NCBI GenBank assembly: GCA_026708015.1
Contig: JAPOVT010000055.1
Location: forward strand, 35,486-99,485
Reading direction: 5' to 3'
DNA: 64,000 bases
DNA from: a bacterium
Lineage (GTDB): Bacteria > Actinomycetota > Acidimicrobiia > Acidimicrobiales > Bin134
A model generated the notes under the pieces. That model made no database searches and had not been told where the DNA came from. It saw only the letters and a list, made by a program, of their open reading frames with translations. The position numbers were made by a program, and so were the translations under genes. How positions within the stretch are numbered: position 1 is the first letter of the stretch; each line of letters begins with the position of its first letter. This document shows, piece by piece, positions 1-8,157 of the stretch.

Positions 1-667
1 GTACCGCATCGCTGATGATTCGACACATCAGCTCTCCTGACCGGATCGCGTCGTCATTTCCAGGGATGACGAATTGAATGACGTCGGGATCGCAATTCGT
101 GTCCACTACGGCTATTACCGGCAGCTTCAACTTGTTGGCCTCGGCCACCGCAATGTGTTCCTTTTTCGTGTCGAGCACGAAAACCGCATCGGGAGGTCGA
201 GTCAGGTCGCGAATGCCGTTCAAGTTGCGCTCAAGCTTCGCCAATTCCCGGGAGATGAGCAACGCCTCCTTCTTGGGCATCACGTCAAGCTCGCCCGAAC
301 TGCGCATCCGCTGGAATTCCTTCATCTTGCCCATGCGCTTGGAGATCGTCTCGAAGTTGGTCAGGAGACCACCCAGCCAACGCTCGTTCACATAGGGCAT
401 GCCCACCCGCTCGGCGTAACTCTGCACGCTGTCTTGGGCTTGCTTCTTGGTTCCCACAAACAGCACTTGGCCGCCCTTGGCCACCAAGTCTCGAACAAAG
501 GTGTAGGCCGCCTCGATATGGGCAAGCGTCTGGGTCAGATCGATGATGTAGATACCGTTGCGCTCGCCGAAAATAAACCTCTGCATTTTCGGATTCCAAC
601 GGCGGGTCTGGTGTCCGAAGTGGACTCCAGCATCGAGCAGCTGACGCATCGTCACGACTGGCGCCAT
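1..667 (-). CDS. rpsB: 30S ribosomal protein S2 (3' end cut by window edge)
   Basis: Ribosomal protein S2, a late-assembling protein of the 30S subunit that binds at the head-body junction together with S1-type contacts. The translation starts [20 protein letters not shown] and continues with the family signatures [29 protein letters not shown] and a [12 protein letters not shown] segment. About 222 codons are present, and the C terminus runs off the left edge. A strong ribosome binding site (GGAGAGGAG) lies 7 to 15 bases before the ATG. The upstream neighbour on the same strand is the M23-like gene, as in Mycobacterium; tsf would be expected next outside the window. The family assignment is certain. 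Confidence 0.97.
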   Translation of the reverse strand, partial: MAPVVTMRQLLDAGVHFGHQTRRWNPKMQRFIFGERNGIYIIDLTQTLAHIEAAYTFVRDLVAKGGQVLFVGTKKQAQDSVQSYAERVGMPYVNERWLGGLLTNFETISKRMGKMKEFQRMRSSGELDVMPKKEALLISRELAKLERNLNGIRDLTRPPDAVFVLDTKKEHIAVAEANKLKLPVIAVVDTNCDPDVIQFVIPGNDDAIRSGELMCRIISDAV

Positions 668-699
668 GGTGTTTCTCCTCTCCCAGCGGTTCTTCGAGA

Positions 700-740
700 C
701 CCGGGGTCAGCACCAATTGGCGACCGTGGGATGCCCCGGG
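700..740 (-). promoter_or_regulatory. Inverted repeat in the rpsB leader
   Basis: The 143-base gap between the M23-like gene and rpsB contains a perfect 7-base inverted repeat, CCCGGGG (700-706) and CCCCGGG (734-740), separated by 27 bases. It sits inside the probable 5' leader of rpsB. S2 autoregulation through an rpsB leader RNA is known in other bacteria, so a leader structure or an upstream terminator are both possible. No U-tract is visible. The assignment is tentative. Confidence 0.25.
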
Positions 741-810
741 TGGAATTTGTCTACGGCCGGAAACTGCTTTCAGGCCGGGATCAACGATAGCCGGACGATG
801 GCTTCGAACC

Positions 811-1389
811 CTAGTGGTCCGGCTGCAAATTGGTCTGGGTATTCTGCTTCGCAGGAAGCCGACCGCGGCCATCCGGCTCACTATGGGGCACCAACCGCAC
901 GCGTCCCGATGACAAAACCTGGGCAGGATCAAGATATTGGTCTCCGGTGCGAACACTGAAGAAGAACCGCTCCGATGTGGTGCCCAGCAACTGACCAGGA
1001 GACACCATGTCGCCCTCGTCAACTGCTATCCAGCCCAGGTATCCATATGAGGTGCGCAGCCCGTCGCGGTGAAGCACAGTCACAAACCGGTTGCGGGCCA
1101 CTTGACCGGCGAACACCACCTCGCCTCCGGCTGAAGCCCATACCGGCTGGCCCGGCTCAGGATCGTACTCCAAGCCCCGATTACCCGGTGCGCCCACATG
1201 GGCCGGAGGTCGAAAGGAATCGACAACCTCGGCGCCCACCGGAGGCTGGTACATCACGGGTGACAGCGCCGCCGCCTCATTCAGAGCAGGCGGTAGGGAC
1301 GTATCCGGCGCGGGCTGAGCAGGGCTGAGTGCCAGCCAGGCCGACACCGCTACAGCAGCCAAGCCGCCGATGCGCATACCCAGCACCAT
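811..1389 (-). CDS. Exported LytM/M23-like protein with lost zinc ligands
   Basis: Predicted exported protein of 192 residues. A hydrophobic N terminus (about residues 5-27, ending in a proline-rich stretch) looks like a signal peptide or anchor. Residues about 50-160 align with the M23/LytM peptidoglycan endopeptidase fold: a PVWASAGGEVVFAG strand, a GLRTSYGYL strand, a GDMVSPGQLLG turn and YLDPAQVL at the end. The zinc-binding residues are not conserved. The usual HRGxD is NRGLE (Asn70, Glu74) and the usual L-H of the last motif is RFFF (141-144). It is therefore probably a non-catalytic LytM domain of the regulatory kind. Position next to rpsB and xerC matches the mycobacterial M23 gene. 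A GAGG motif lies about 8 bases before the ATG. Confidence 0.8.
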   Translation of the reverse strand: MVLGMRIGGLAAVAVSAWLALSPAQPAPDTSLPPALNEAAALSPVMYQPPVGAEVVDSFRPPAHVGAPGNRGLEYDPEPGQPVWASAGGEVVFAGQVARNRFVTVLHRDGLRTSYGYLGWIAVDEGDMVSPGQLLGTTSERFFFSVRTGDQYLDPAQVLSSGRVRLVPHSEPDGRGRLPAKQNTQTNLQPDH

Positions 1390-1455
1390 GGCTTGTCCTC
1401 AGTCTTCTGAAGCCAGGGGGAAGCCGGCTGCCAGGCTACCGGCAAACCGCGGTTG

Positions 1456-2364
1456 TCAGGCCCGAGGGTGGCTCTTCTCCACCACCCGTCGAAGCCGATC
1501 ACGGCTGACGTGGGTGTATATCTGCGTGGATCCCAGATCAGCGTGGCCCAACAGCTCCTGCACCTGCCGCAGGTCCGCCCCGCCGTCGAGCAGATGGGTG
1601 GCGAAGGTGTGCCGCAGTGCGTGGGGGTTGGTTTGAGTGCTCGCTCGACGGTTGACGAGCCGCCGCACGGCCTGAGTGTTCAGCGGTCGCCCGTACAGGT
1701 TCACGAACACGGCATCACCGGCTGTGGATGGATCAGCCATCTCCGGCCGCCCATGGTCCAACCACTCCTCCAGGGCGACGGCCGCCGGCTCGCTCAGCGG
1801 CACGATCCGTTGCTTCGATCCCTTTCCGTACACGATCAGGCGCCGACGGGGCAGATCAATGTCCCCAACCCGCATGGCGCACACTTCGCTGACCCGCAGG
1901 CCACTGCCGTAGAGCAGCTCCAGCACCGCAATGTCGCGAGCCTGCCGAACGCGGCTGTCGTCGGCCACCACGGCACGCGGCTCGTCTAGCAGAGTCCCCA
2001 GTTCCTCGGCGCGCAGTACGCGGGGCAGCCGTCGCTCTCGTGTCGGTGTCATCGCCCCAACAGTGGGGTCTGCGGCGACCCGGCCGGTGCGCTCCGCCCA
2101 ACCGAAATAGCGTCGCAAGGACGTAGCCTTGCGGGCCACCGTCTTGCGGGCATAGCCCTTGGTGCTCAGGTGGGCCAGATACCTGCGGACCATGCGCAGG
2201 TCGACGTCTGCGGGACTGGGATCCCAGGAATCCGCTGCCCCGGAGCCGTGTCGGCTGTCGGCAAGCCATCCGGAGAACGCGGCAATTTCACGGCAGTACA
2301 TCGCCGCGGTTTCGTCGCTGACCGAAGCGGTCGACGCGGCAAACGCGTCCAGATCCCACCCCAT
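1456..2364 (-). CDS. xerC: Tyrosine recombinase XerC
   Basis: Site-specific tyrosine recombinase that would act with XerD (45952-46884) at dif to resolve chromosome dimers. An N-terminal SAM-like DNA-binding domain (about 1-105) precedes the catalytic domain. The catalytic set is visible: Arg in GLRVSE (about 157), Lys in GKGSKQR, His and Arg in PHALRHTFATH (about 248-251), His in ELLGHADL and the nucleophile Tyr in TQIYTHVS (about 283). I chose the ATG at 2364 over a TTG one codon earlier. It lies 28 bases downstream of dprA, so co-transcription is likely. XerC rather than XerD is inferred from the rpsB-dprA neighbourhood and from the second recombinase in the window. Confidence 0.92.
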   Translation of the reverse strand: MGWDLDAFAASTASVSDETAAMYCREIAAFSGWLADSRHGSGAADSWDPSPADVDLRMVRRYLAHLSTKGYARKTVARKATSLRRYFGWAERTGRVAADPTVGAMTPTRERRLPRVLRAEELGTLLDEPRAVVADDSRVRQARDIAVLELLYGSGLRVSEVCAMRVGDIDLPRRRLIVYGKGSKQRIVPLSEPAAVALEEWLDHGRPEMADPSTAGDAVFVNLYGRPLNTQAVRRLVNRRASTQTNPHALRHTFATHLLDGGADLRQVQELLGHADLGSTQIYTHVSRDRLRRVVEKSHPRA

Positions 2365-2395
2365 CAACTCTCAAGACTACGGGCTGTTGGCCGAC

Positions 2396-3547
2396 TCACC
2401 GGGGAATGCCCACCCGCTCTATCCAGCGGCCCGATACTGCCACCCAGCCCGCAACCCGCAGTTCCTCCACTGCTCCGGCCACTTCTGACATGGTCAAACC
2501 GGTACGCCCTTTGATCTGCTCGGCATCGGCGGGCTGCCAGCCCAGCGCCTCCAGCACTCGCTGCCCGGCATCGCCGGGGTCGGGGCGGGTGTCCAACGGG
2601 GCGGTCTCGGCGCCGGACAGGCCCAAGACCAAGAGGACGTCATCAGCGTCGCGGCAGGGGGCGCAGCCGTCGGCCAGCAATTCAAGGCATCCATCGGATG
2701 CCGGGCTGCGGACCGGACCGGGTACCGCCAGCACCGCCCGATCCCTGGCCGCAGCCTCAGCCACGGTATGCATGGCGCCGCCCGAGGCGTGGGACTCCAC
2801 CACGACCACCACATCGGCCAGCGCAGCGATGATCCGGTTTCGAGCCGGAAACCGCCACCGCTCGGGCGAGGCTCCCAAAGGGGCCTCTCCCAACAGCACT
2901 CCTTGTTCGGCCACCGCTTGCCACAGGGCTCGGTTGCGCTCGGGATAGACCCGGTCCATGCCGTTGCCCACCACTGCTATCGGTGGCGCTGCTCTGGCTT
3001 GCAGTGCCCCGGCATGAGCGGCGGCATCGATGCCCAGCGCTAGTCCGGAGACGACGCCCACGCCTGCTGAGGCCAAGTCCCGGCCCAATTCGAAGGCCAC
3101 ATCACTGCCGTAGCGGGTGCATCGGCGCGTCCCGACGATGGCCACTCGTGGACCGCCGACCACCTGGGGGTCTCCCTTGTGGAACACGACCGCGGGCGGA
3201 TCCACGTCATCAGACAGAGCAGATGGGTATCCGGGGGTGCCCAGTGCAGCCACACCCACCCTGTATTCGCGGTGCCGCGCCCATAACGCCGCCACATCCA
3301 AGCCAGCCGCGGTGCGCTGCCACTGGCTGTACAGGTCTTGCTTGCCGGCTATCTGGGCCAATTCAGGTGATGCCGGTACCTGCAAGCGGGCCCACACCAC
3401 GGGCGGGCTCCCGATCTCGAGCAGCGCCCGCAATCGGGCTGGCCCCACCGCGGGCAGCGATACCAGCGCCACAAGCCAGGCCTCCACGGGCAACTCGCCC
3501 CCTTCTTCGCCATGGGGTCCGGCCACGGAGAACTCATCGGCGGGCAC
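2396..3547 (-). CDS. dprA: DNA-processing protein DprA/Smf
   Basis: DprA binds incoming single-stranded DNA during transformation and helps load RecA; many bacteria that are not known to be competent also carry it. The Rossmann-like core shows VAIVGTRRCTRYG, VSGLALGIDAAAHAGAL, GNGMDRVYPERN and FPARNRIIAALAD. A C-terminal winged-helix-like segment (GRTGLTMSEVAGAVEELRVAGWV) follows. An open frame continues upstream into comM, but the GTG at 3547 is the sensible start: it overlaps the end of comM by 14 bases, giving translational coupling, and gives 383 residues, a normal family length. It lies between comM and xerC, as in Mycobacterium. Confidence 0.93.
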   Translation of the reverse strand: MPADEFSVAGPHGEEGGELPVEAWLVALVSLPAVGPARLRALLEIGSPPVVWARLQVPASPELAQIAGKQDLYSQWQRTAAGLDVAALWARHREYRVGVAALGTPGYPSALSDDVDPPAVVFHKGDPQVVGGPRVAIVGTRRCTRYGSDVAFELGRDLASAGVGVVSGLALGIDAAAHAGALQARAAPPIAVVGNGMDRVYPERNRALWQAVAEQGVLLGEAPLGASPERWRFPARNRIIAALADVVVVVESHASGGAMHTVAEAAARDRAVLAVPGPVRSPASDGCLELLADGCAPCRDADDVLLVLGLSGAETAPLDTRPDPGDAGQRVLEALGWQPADAEQIKGRTGLTMSEVAGAVEELRVAGWVAVSGRWIERVGIPR

Positions 3548-5069
3548 TGGAGCAGCTCCATGGATCGTGAACCACTGTGACCGGCTCAGTCCGCATGAAC
3601 AGCGCCTGGGCGACGATGCCGCCGGTAAGCGGCGGCCCCTGACCGGCCAAGTCGCACAGGGTGAGGGCGACCCTTCGCACCCGCTGGAATCCTCGGGCAG
3701 TAAGACGGCCCTCGGCAATGGAGTGGCTGAACAGGTTCTTGGCATCTGGGTCCAGGGGAGCGAATTGATCCAGGGCACCATCGGGCAGCTCGCTGTTGGA
3801 GGCCACGCCGCGGTCGCGGGCGACAGCTCGGGCCTGATCCACCCTGTCGCGAACCTGCGCCGAGGATTCACCCGGCGGGGCGTCGAAGAGATCGCTCACC
3901 TCCGGCCGGCCTACATGAATCCTCAGGTCAAATCGATCCAGGAGCGGTCCGCTCAGCCGCCGGGCGTAGCGCAAACGGGCCACTGGCGTACACCGGCACA
4001 TGCCTGGCTGTCCAAGCTCTCCGCATGGACACGGGTTCATCGCCCCGACCAATAGGAACCGAGCGGGAAATGTAGCCATGGCCGCAGCCCGGTTGACCCG
4101 AATCGACCCTTCTTCAAGGGGCTGGCGCAGCGCATCCAGGGCTTGGGGCCCGAACTCCCCCATCTCGTCCAGAAACAGCACGCCCCCATGGGCGCAGCTG
4201 ATCGCCCCAGGACGCAGAGTATGGCTCCCCCCGCCGACCAAGGCGATCATCGACGCCGAATGGTGGGGGGCCTGCCAAGGAGCTCGGCGAATCAAGCCCG
4301 AGGACGGCAAGTCCAAGCCAGCGGCGGAGTGCACCATTGTGGCCTCGATGGCGGTGTTCTCATCCAACGGGGGAAGCAGGCCGGGGAGCCGGCGGGCCAG
4401 CATGGTCTTGCCCGCTCCTGGAGGACCGATCAACAGCAAGTGGTGCCCACCGGCGGCAGCCACTTCCAATCCCAGACGGGCCATGTGCTGTCCTCTCACA
4501 TCAGCCAAATCCGCGCCGTCCTCCCGCAAGTCAGCCGACCCCAGCAGGGGCGGTTCCGGCCACGAGTCCTTGCCTCGGAGAGCGGCGACAAGCTCTGTCA
4601 GCGTGGTGGGCGCCCTTACCACAGGACCGTTGGCCAGCGCAGCCTCCGCGGCGCTCTCCGGAGCTACGACAATGGCGGCAGTCTCCAGAGAGCGCACCTG
4701 GGGCAGAACGCCGGGAACCGACCGGAGCCGTCCGTCGAGCCCCAGTTCGGCCAGAAAGGCCATATTCTCCACGGCATCAGCAGGCAGTTGCTCATCGGCA
4801 ACCAGAACTCCTATAGCGATGGCCAGGTCGAGACCAGAGCCTTCCTTGCGGATGCCCGAGGGAGCCAGGTTGACGGTGATGCGGCCCGGGGGCCAATCGA
4901 CGCCGCTGGACAACAGCGCGGCGCGAACCCGGTCACGGGCCTCCCGGCAAGCGGCATCGGGCAAGCCCACCACCGTGAAGGTGGGCAAGCCCGACGACAC
5001 GTGGACCTCCACGGAAACCGGATATCCGGTAATGCCGGCGAGAACGGAGGCGGGAATGGTTGCAAGCAC
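3534..5069 (-). CDS. comM: YifB/ComM family magnesium-chelatase-like AAA+ ATPase
   Basis: ComM is a hexameric helicase that promotes branch migration during transformation. The N-terminal domain (about 1-170) has the typical VEVHVSSGLPTFTVVGLPD and RITVNLAPSGIRKEGSGLDL segments. The AAA+ domain carries Walker A GPPGAGKT (215-222), a Walker B-type LFLDEMGEF, and the conserved NPCPCG...C cysteine motif. The C-terminal domain contains LTARGFQRVRRVALTLCDLAG. The assigned GTG start has no clear ribosome binding site, and the frame is open a few codons upstream (ILEKALA), so the true N terminus may be slightly longer. It is followed by dprA with a 14-base overlap. Confidence 0.94.
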   Translation of the reverse strand: MLATIPASVLAGITGYPVSVEVHVSSGLPTFTVVGLPDAACREARDRVRAALLSSGVDWPPGRITVNLAPSGIRKEGSGLDLAIAIGVLVADEQLPADAVENMAFLAELGLDGRLRSVPGVLPQVRSLETAAIVVAPESAAEAALANGPVVRAPTTLTELVAALRGKDSWPEPPLLGSADLREDGADLADVRGQHMARLGLEVAAAGGHHLLLIGPPGAGKTMLARRLPGLLPPLDENTAIEATMVHSAAGLDLPSSGLIRRAPWQAPHHSASMIALVGGGSHTLRPGAISCAHGGVLFLDEMGEFGPQALDALRQPLEEGSIRVNRAAAMATFPARFLLVGAMNPCPCGELGQPGMCRCTPVARLRYARRLSGPLLDRFDLRIHVGRPEVSDLFDAPPGESSAQVRDRVDQARAVARDRGVASNSELPDGALDQFAPLDPDAKNLFSHSIAEGRLTARGFQRVRRVALTLCDLAGQGPPLTGGIVAQALFMRTEPVTVVHDPWSCSSARR

Positions 5070-5202
5070 GGCGAGTGCTTTCTCGAGGATGATTCCTCGT
5101 GCCTGAAGAGAGACCCGTTTCGCTGGTCACGAGCGTTCTCCGACCATAGCCACAGCCGGTGACAACTTCACCGTCTTCGGCAGTCCGGAGGGACAGATCC
5201 CC

Positions 5203-5580
5203 TCAGAGCACCTCGTTGATATAGCGGAGGACCGCGTCGATTTCGTCCGAGGTCAACAGGCCGCTGAAACCCGGCATGCGGTTCTTCCCCTCTGAGACCA
5301 CGGCGACAGCTCCGTTGGGATCAGGATATTCCTGCAACAGCCGACCACGGTTCAGGCGGGGACCGTCGCCGGTCCCGCTGCCATCGGCTCCGTGGCAAGA
5401 CGCGCACCGGTCAACGAACACTCCCCGTCCGGCCACCAACACGGGATCGGGGGTCCCATCGGGACCAGCCTCCACCTCAGGAGAGAAACCCGACCCGCAT
5501 CCGACGCCTACCGCCGAGAACAAGGCCAAAACCACAACCCAAACGACAACGGCTTTCCTTGCAGCCACCAGTGGGAACAT
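5203..5580 (-). CDS. Small membrane-anchored or exported class I cytochrome c
   Basis: Monohaem cytochrome c of about 125 residues. A positively charged N terminus and hydrophobic stretch (about 8-27) ends at a cysteine (GVGC), suggesting a signal peptide or possibly a lipid anchor; the lipobox is weak. The haem motif CASCH (59-63) is followed by ADGSGTGDGPRL and the distal Met in RMPGF (about 102), then a C-terminal helix typical of the fold. It would act as an electron carrier outside the membrane. I prefer the ATG at 5580 because it starts directly before the signal-like segment; a GTG at 5607 would add nine residues. The partner oxidoreductase is not in this window. Confidence 0.85.
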   Translation of the reverse strand: MFPLVAARKAVVVWVVVLALFSAVGVGCGSGFSPEVEAGPDGTPDPVLVAGRGVFVDRCASCHGADGSGTGDGPRLNRGRLLQEYPDPNGAVAVVSEGKNRMPGFSGLLTSDEIDAVLRYINEVL

Positions 5581-5699
5581 ACTGGGATATCGGCTTCGAT
5601 CCCACACGAAAGCAGCGTCGGACTCGATTCGACTACTGGTACGTGGCCGCGGGTGTGCTGGTTTGCGTCGGGCTGATTCTGTGGGCCTTGCTGGGCTGA
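5571..5699 (+). CDS. Possible 42-residue single-pass membrane protein
   Basis: Short plus-strand reading frame between two minus-strand genes. It encodes a basic N-terminal stretch (FDPTRKQRRTRFDYWY) followed by a hydrophobic helix of about 18 residues (VAAGVLVCVGLILWALLG) and a stop. This charge-then-helix layout is typical of small type I/II membrane proteins and is unlikely by chance in a sequence antisense to nothing. The GTG start at 5571 has no evident ribosome binding site, and the first codons overlap the start of the divergent cytochrome gene by about 10 bases, so the start is uncertain. Function unknown. Confidence 0.45.
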   Translation: MGTYWDIGFDPTRKQRRTRFDYWYVAAGVLVCVGLILWALLG

Positions 5700-5706
5700 C
5701 TGCGAC

Positions 5707-6051
5707 CTAGAACGCCGCTTCGATCACCCGCAGCTCGCGCCCCATCACCTCGGCAACGTCGAATCGAAGCTGCACTGGTCCTGACCGCTCCTGCTCGGCC
5801 AACCACTGGGCAGCCAATCGGCGTATCCGACGCTGCTTCTGCCATCCAACGGCCTCGGCGGGAGTGCCGAACGCCAGCGACGTCCGAGTCTTCACCTCAC
5901 ATACGGCAACGATCGACCCCCGCTGCACGATCACATCCAATTCGCCCCTGCTGCACCGCCAGTTGCGGTCGAGAACCTGAAACCCCTGGCGGCGATACCA
6001 CCGCACCACTCGGTCTTCGCCCCAACGGCCCAGCGCCTGTCTGTATGCCAT
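5707..6051 (-). CDS. yraN: YraN/UPF0102 family endonuclease-like protein
   Basis: Protein of the UPF0102 family, a predicted restriction-endonuclease-like fold whose cellular role is not settled. The translation of 114 residues begins MAYRQALGRWGEDRVVRWYRR and shows the family core NWRCSRGELDVIVQRG followed by VAVCEVKTRTS (the Glu-X-Lys of the nuclease-type active site) and the C-terminal RFDVAEVMG. The frame is open further upstream, but the ATG at 6051 matches the family N terminus. It lies between rplS and the cytochrome gene; in Mycobacterium the same slot lies between rnhB and comM. Confidence 0.92.
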   Translation of the reverse strand: MAYRQALGRWGEDRVVRWYRRQGFQVLDRNWRCSRGELDVIVQRGSIVAVCEVKTRTSLAFGTPAEAVGWQKQRRIRRLAAQWLAEQERSGPVQLRFDVAEVMGRELRVIEAAF

Positions 6052-6097
6052 GCCTGCACCGTAAACACGGTGGGTGACAATTTGGCCAAGGGCTTGG

Positions 6098-6442
6098 CTA
6101 GAAGCGCTTCTCCTTGACCCGGGCGGCCCGACCAATCCGATCTCGCAGGTAGTAGAGCTTGGCTCGGCGCACATCGCCGCGGGCTCCAACCTCGATCTTG
6201 GCGATGATGGGCGAGTGAACCGGAAAAGTGCGCTCTACTCCCACACCGAAGCTGACCTTTCGAACGGTGAATGTCTCCCGTATTCCGCTGCCCTGTCGGC
6301 GGATGACCACTCCCTCGAATATCTGGACCCGCTCGCGGCTGCCCTCCACCACCCGGACATGGACCTTCACCGCGTCGCCGGGGCTGAACTCAGGAATGTC
6401 AGAGCGTCTGGTATCGCGATCAACGATGTCGGTGGGATTCAT
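6098..6442 (-). CDS. rplS: 50S ribosomal protein L19
   Basis: L19 sits at the 30S-50S interface of the ribosome. The 114 residues include the signatures [60 protein letters not shown] and a basic C-terminal tail [20 protein letters not shown], written here only as fragments of the whole domain. Length and sequence are normal for the family. It is the last ribosomal gene of the rpsP-khpA-rimM-trmD-rplS series, 73 bases downstream of trmD. Confidence 0.97.
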   Translation of the reverse strand: MNPTDIVDRDTRRSDIPEFSPGDAVKVHVRVVEGSRERVQIFEGVVIRRQGSGIRETFTVRKVSFGVGVERTFPVHSPIIAKIEVGARGDVRRAKLYYLRDRIGRAARVKEKRF

Positions 6443-6515
6443 GGCACGCCTCTTGTGAGTACTTCAGCGCCCAACTCTGGCATCGGGGCGCGACGAGAAA
6501 TTATATCCGGCCCGT

Positions 6516-7238
6516 TTATGAAAGGCCGAACTCATCTAGGAGCGATCGCTCCTCGTCGCTCAGGCCGCCCCGGGCGTCGACGAGGTCGGGCCGCAAGGCC
6601 ACCGTCCGGGCGAGGGATTGGGCCTTCCGCCAGCGCTCTACACGGCCGTGATCTCCCGACAACAGCACGTCCGGCACCGGCCAGCCCCTGAATTCCGCAG
6701 GCCGGGTGTAGTGGGGATACTCCAACAACCCGTCGCTGAAGGAGTCCTCGGCGGACGAAAGCTCGTTTCCCAACACGCCGGGGACCAGCCGCCCGACGGT
6801 CTCGATTACCGCCATGGCCCCGAATTCCCCTCCGGCCAATACGAAGTCGCCCATTGACAGCTCATCGTCCACAAGATGATCTCGAACTCGCTGGTCTACC
6901 CCTTCATAACGACCGCACAACAGTGAGAATCCCTCTCCGGAGGCCAGCTCGCGGGCAATGGTCTGATCGAATCGGCGGCCAGCGGGACCGAGAAGAAACA
7001 GGGGACGGGGGGGATCGGCCTGCTCCACCGCTCTGAACAATGGCTCCGGCATCATCACCATTCCCGCACCGCCTCCGAATGGGGCGTCGTCCACTGAGCG
7101 ATGGGGGTCGCCCGCACCAGCCCGCAGATCGTGAATCCGAACGACAAGGCGGCCCTGCTCCACCCCCCTGCCGATCACCCCGAAGTCCAAGAACTCCTCG
7201 AACATCGAGGGAAAGATGGTGAATACGTCGACTCTCAT
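6516..7238 (-). CDS. trmD: tRNA (guanine-N1-)-methyltransferase
   Basis: TrmD methylates G37 next to the anticodon using S-adenosylmethionine and prevents +1 frameshifting. The SPOUT trefoil-knot core is visible in LLCGRYEGVDQRVRDH, SMGDFVLAGGE and the PHYTRP...VPDVLLSGDHG substrate segment. The ATG at 7238 gives the family N terminus MRVDVFTIFPSMFE; a TTG at 7256 that overlaps the rimM stop would add six residues. Length of 240 residues is normal. It follows rimM by 14 bases in the same operon. Confidence 0.96.
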   Translation of the reverse strand: MRVDVFTIFPSMFEEFLDFGVIGRGVEQGRLVVRIHDLRAGAGDPHRSVDDAPFGGGAGMVMMPEPLFRAVEQADPPRPLFLLGPAGRRFDQTIARELASGEGFSLLCGRYEGVDQRVRDHLVDDELSMGDFVLAGGEFGAMAVIETVGRLVPGVLGNELSSAEDSFSDGLLEYPHYTRPAEFRGWPVPDVLLSGDHGRVERWRKAQSLARTVALRPDLVDARGGLSDEERSLLDEFGLS

Positions 7239-7252
7239 GGCTCGTTGAACCC

Positions 7253-7717
7253 TCAAGTCTCGTCGAACAGGCCGCTCGGGACATCCACGATCAGCCGATC
7301 CCCGGACTGCTCGACAAGAAAGGTAAGCGGGACCAAGGCGCCGGACTCCGAAACCAGCAGATCGCTGGCCGGATTCTGCTGCACTGCCTCAACCCTCCCC
7401 CGCTCTGTGCCGTCGGTCTCACAGATCATCTTGCCGATCAACTCGTGAACCCAAAGCTCGTCGGGATCGAAAATGGGCGAGGCCCGAAGCACCTGACCCC
7501 GCAGACACTCGGCAGCGTCCCGGCCCAAAACCTCGGCAAACTGAACTATCCATCGGCGCTGGAAGGCCCGGGCCTCCACCACCGTGAGCGGACCGGAATC
7601 GGACGTCAGCACCGATCCGGCTTCGAGGCGTTCGGTGCGGTTGGTCCAGAGCGTGACCACCGTCTCCCCCCGGACCCCGTGGGCCCGGTCGATACGGCCT
7701 ACCTCAAGTTGAGACAC
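7253..7717 (-). CDS. rimM: Ribosome maturation factor RimM
   Basis: RimM binds S19 and assists maturation of the 30S head. The N-terminal domain shows VGRIDRAHGVRGETVV, close to the family consensus, and the C-terminal PRC-barrel domain shows VHELIGKMICETDGTERGRVEAVQ and VPLTFLVEQ. The 154 residues are slightly short for the family but complete. It follows the KH-domain gene by 29 bases and precedes trmD, a conserved order that links 16S processing to tRNA modification. Confidence 0.94.
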   Translation of the reverse strand: MSQLEVGRIDRAHGVRGETVVTLWTNRTERLEAGSVLTSDSGPLTVVEARAFQRRWIVQFAEVLGRDAAECLRGQVLRASPIFDPDELWVHELIGKMICETDGTERGRVEAVQQNPASDLLVSESGALVPLTFLVEQSGDRLIVDVPSGLFDET

Positions 7718-7746
7718 ACCACTAGCCGAGGGGGCACGCCCGCCGG

Positions 7747-8157
7747 TCAGTCGACGAATTCAACGTCGATGGAACTGCCGTCTTTGCTAGCCGCAGCCCG
7801 CACCAGCGTGCGAATGGAGTTGGCTACCCGGCCCCGGCGTCCGATAACCCGGCCCATGTCCCCTTCGGCCACCGTGACCTCCAGCGTGACCGAACCCTGA
7901 CGCTCGACTATTTCCACTTCCACGTCGTCGGGGTTCTCCACCACCGACTTGACCAGGAATTCCAAGACATTTCGAGCGGTTGGGACTTCGATGGTGTTGA
8001 TGTCGTCATCCTCGTCGAAATCGTCGTCCTCGAAGTCTTCGCGGTAGTCGTCGTCCTCGAAGTCGTCGTTCCTGACATCTTCGTTCACAGGGACCTCGTT
8101 CTCAGGATCGTCGTTCATAGCGTCGTCGCCTTCGGCGTCAAAGTCGGTGTCGCTCAC
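7747..8157 (-). CDS. khpA: KH-domain RNA-binding protein KhpA with long acidic N-terminal extension
   Basis: KhpA-type single KH-domain protein, an RNA-binding partner of KhpB in other bacteria. The C-terminal 77 residues hold the normal protein: LEFLVKSVVENPDDVEVE and the KH loop GRVIGRRGRVANSIRTLVRAAA, with the GxxG element intact. The first 55 or so residues are an extension made almost entirely of Asp, Glu and Asn with scattered Phe and Tyr, which is not part of the family. The GTG start overlaps the rpsP stop by four bases (GTGA), indicating translational coupling. An internal start at about residue 50 would give a standard KhpA, but the overlap supports the longer form. Confidence 0.9.
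   Translation of the reverse strand: MSDTDFDAEGDDAMNDDPENEVPVNEDVRNDDFEDDDYREDFEDDDFDEDDDINTIEVPTARNVLEFLVKSVVENPDDVEVEIVERQGSVTLEVTVAEGDMGRVIGRRGRVANSIRTLVRAAASKDGSSIDVEFVD

Noticed and set aside
5070..5202. Small gene in the 133-base gap upstream of comM
   Set aside because: No frame with a start, stop and protein-like composition was found; it is likely a promoter and leader region.
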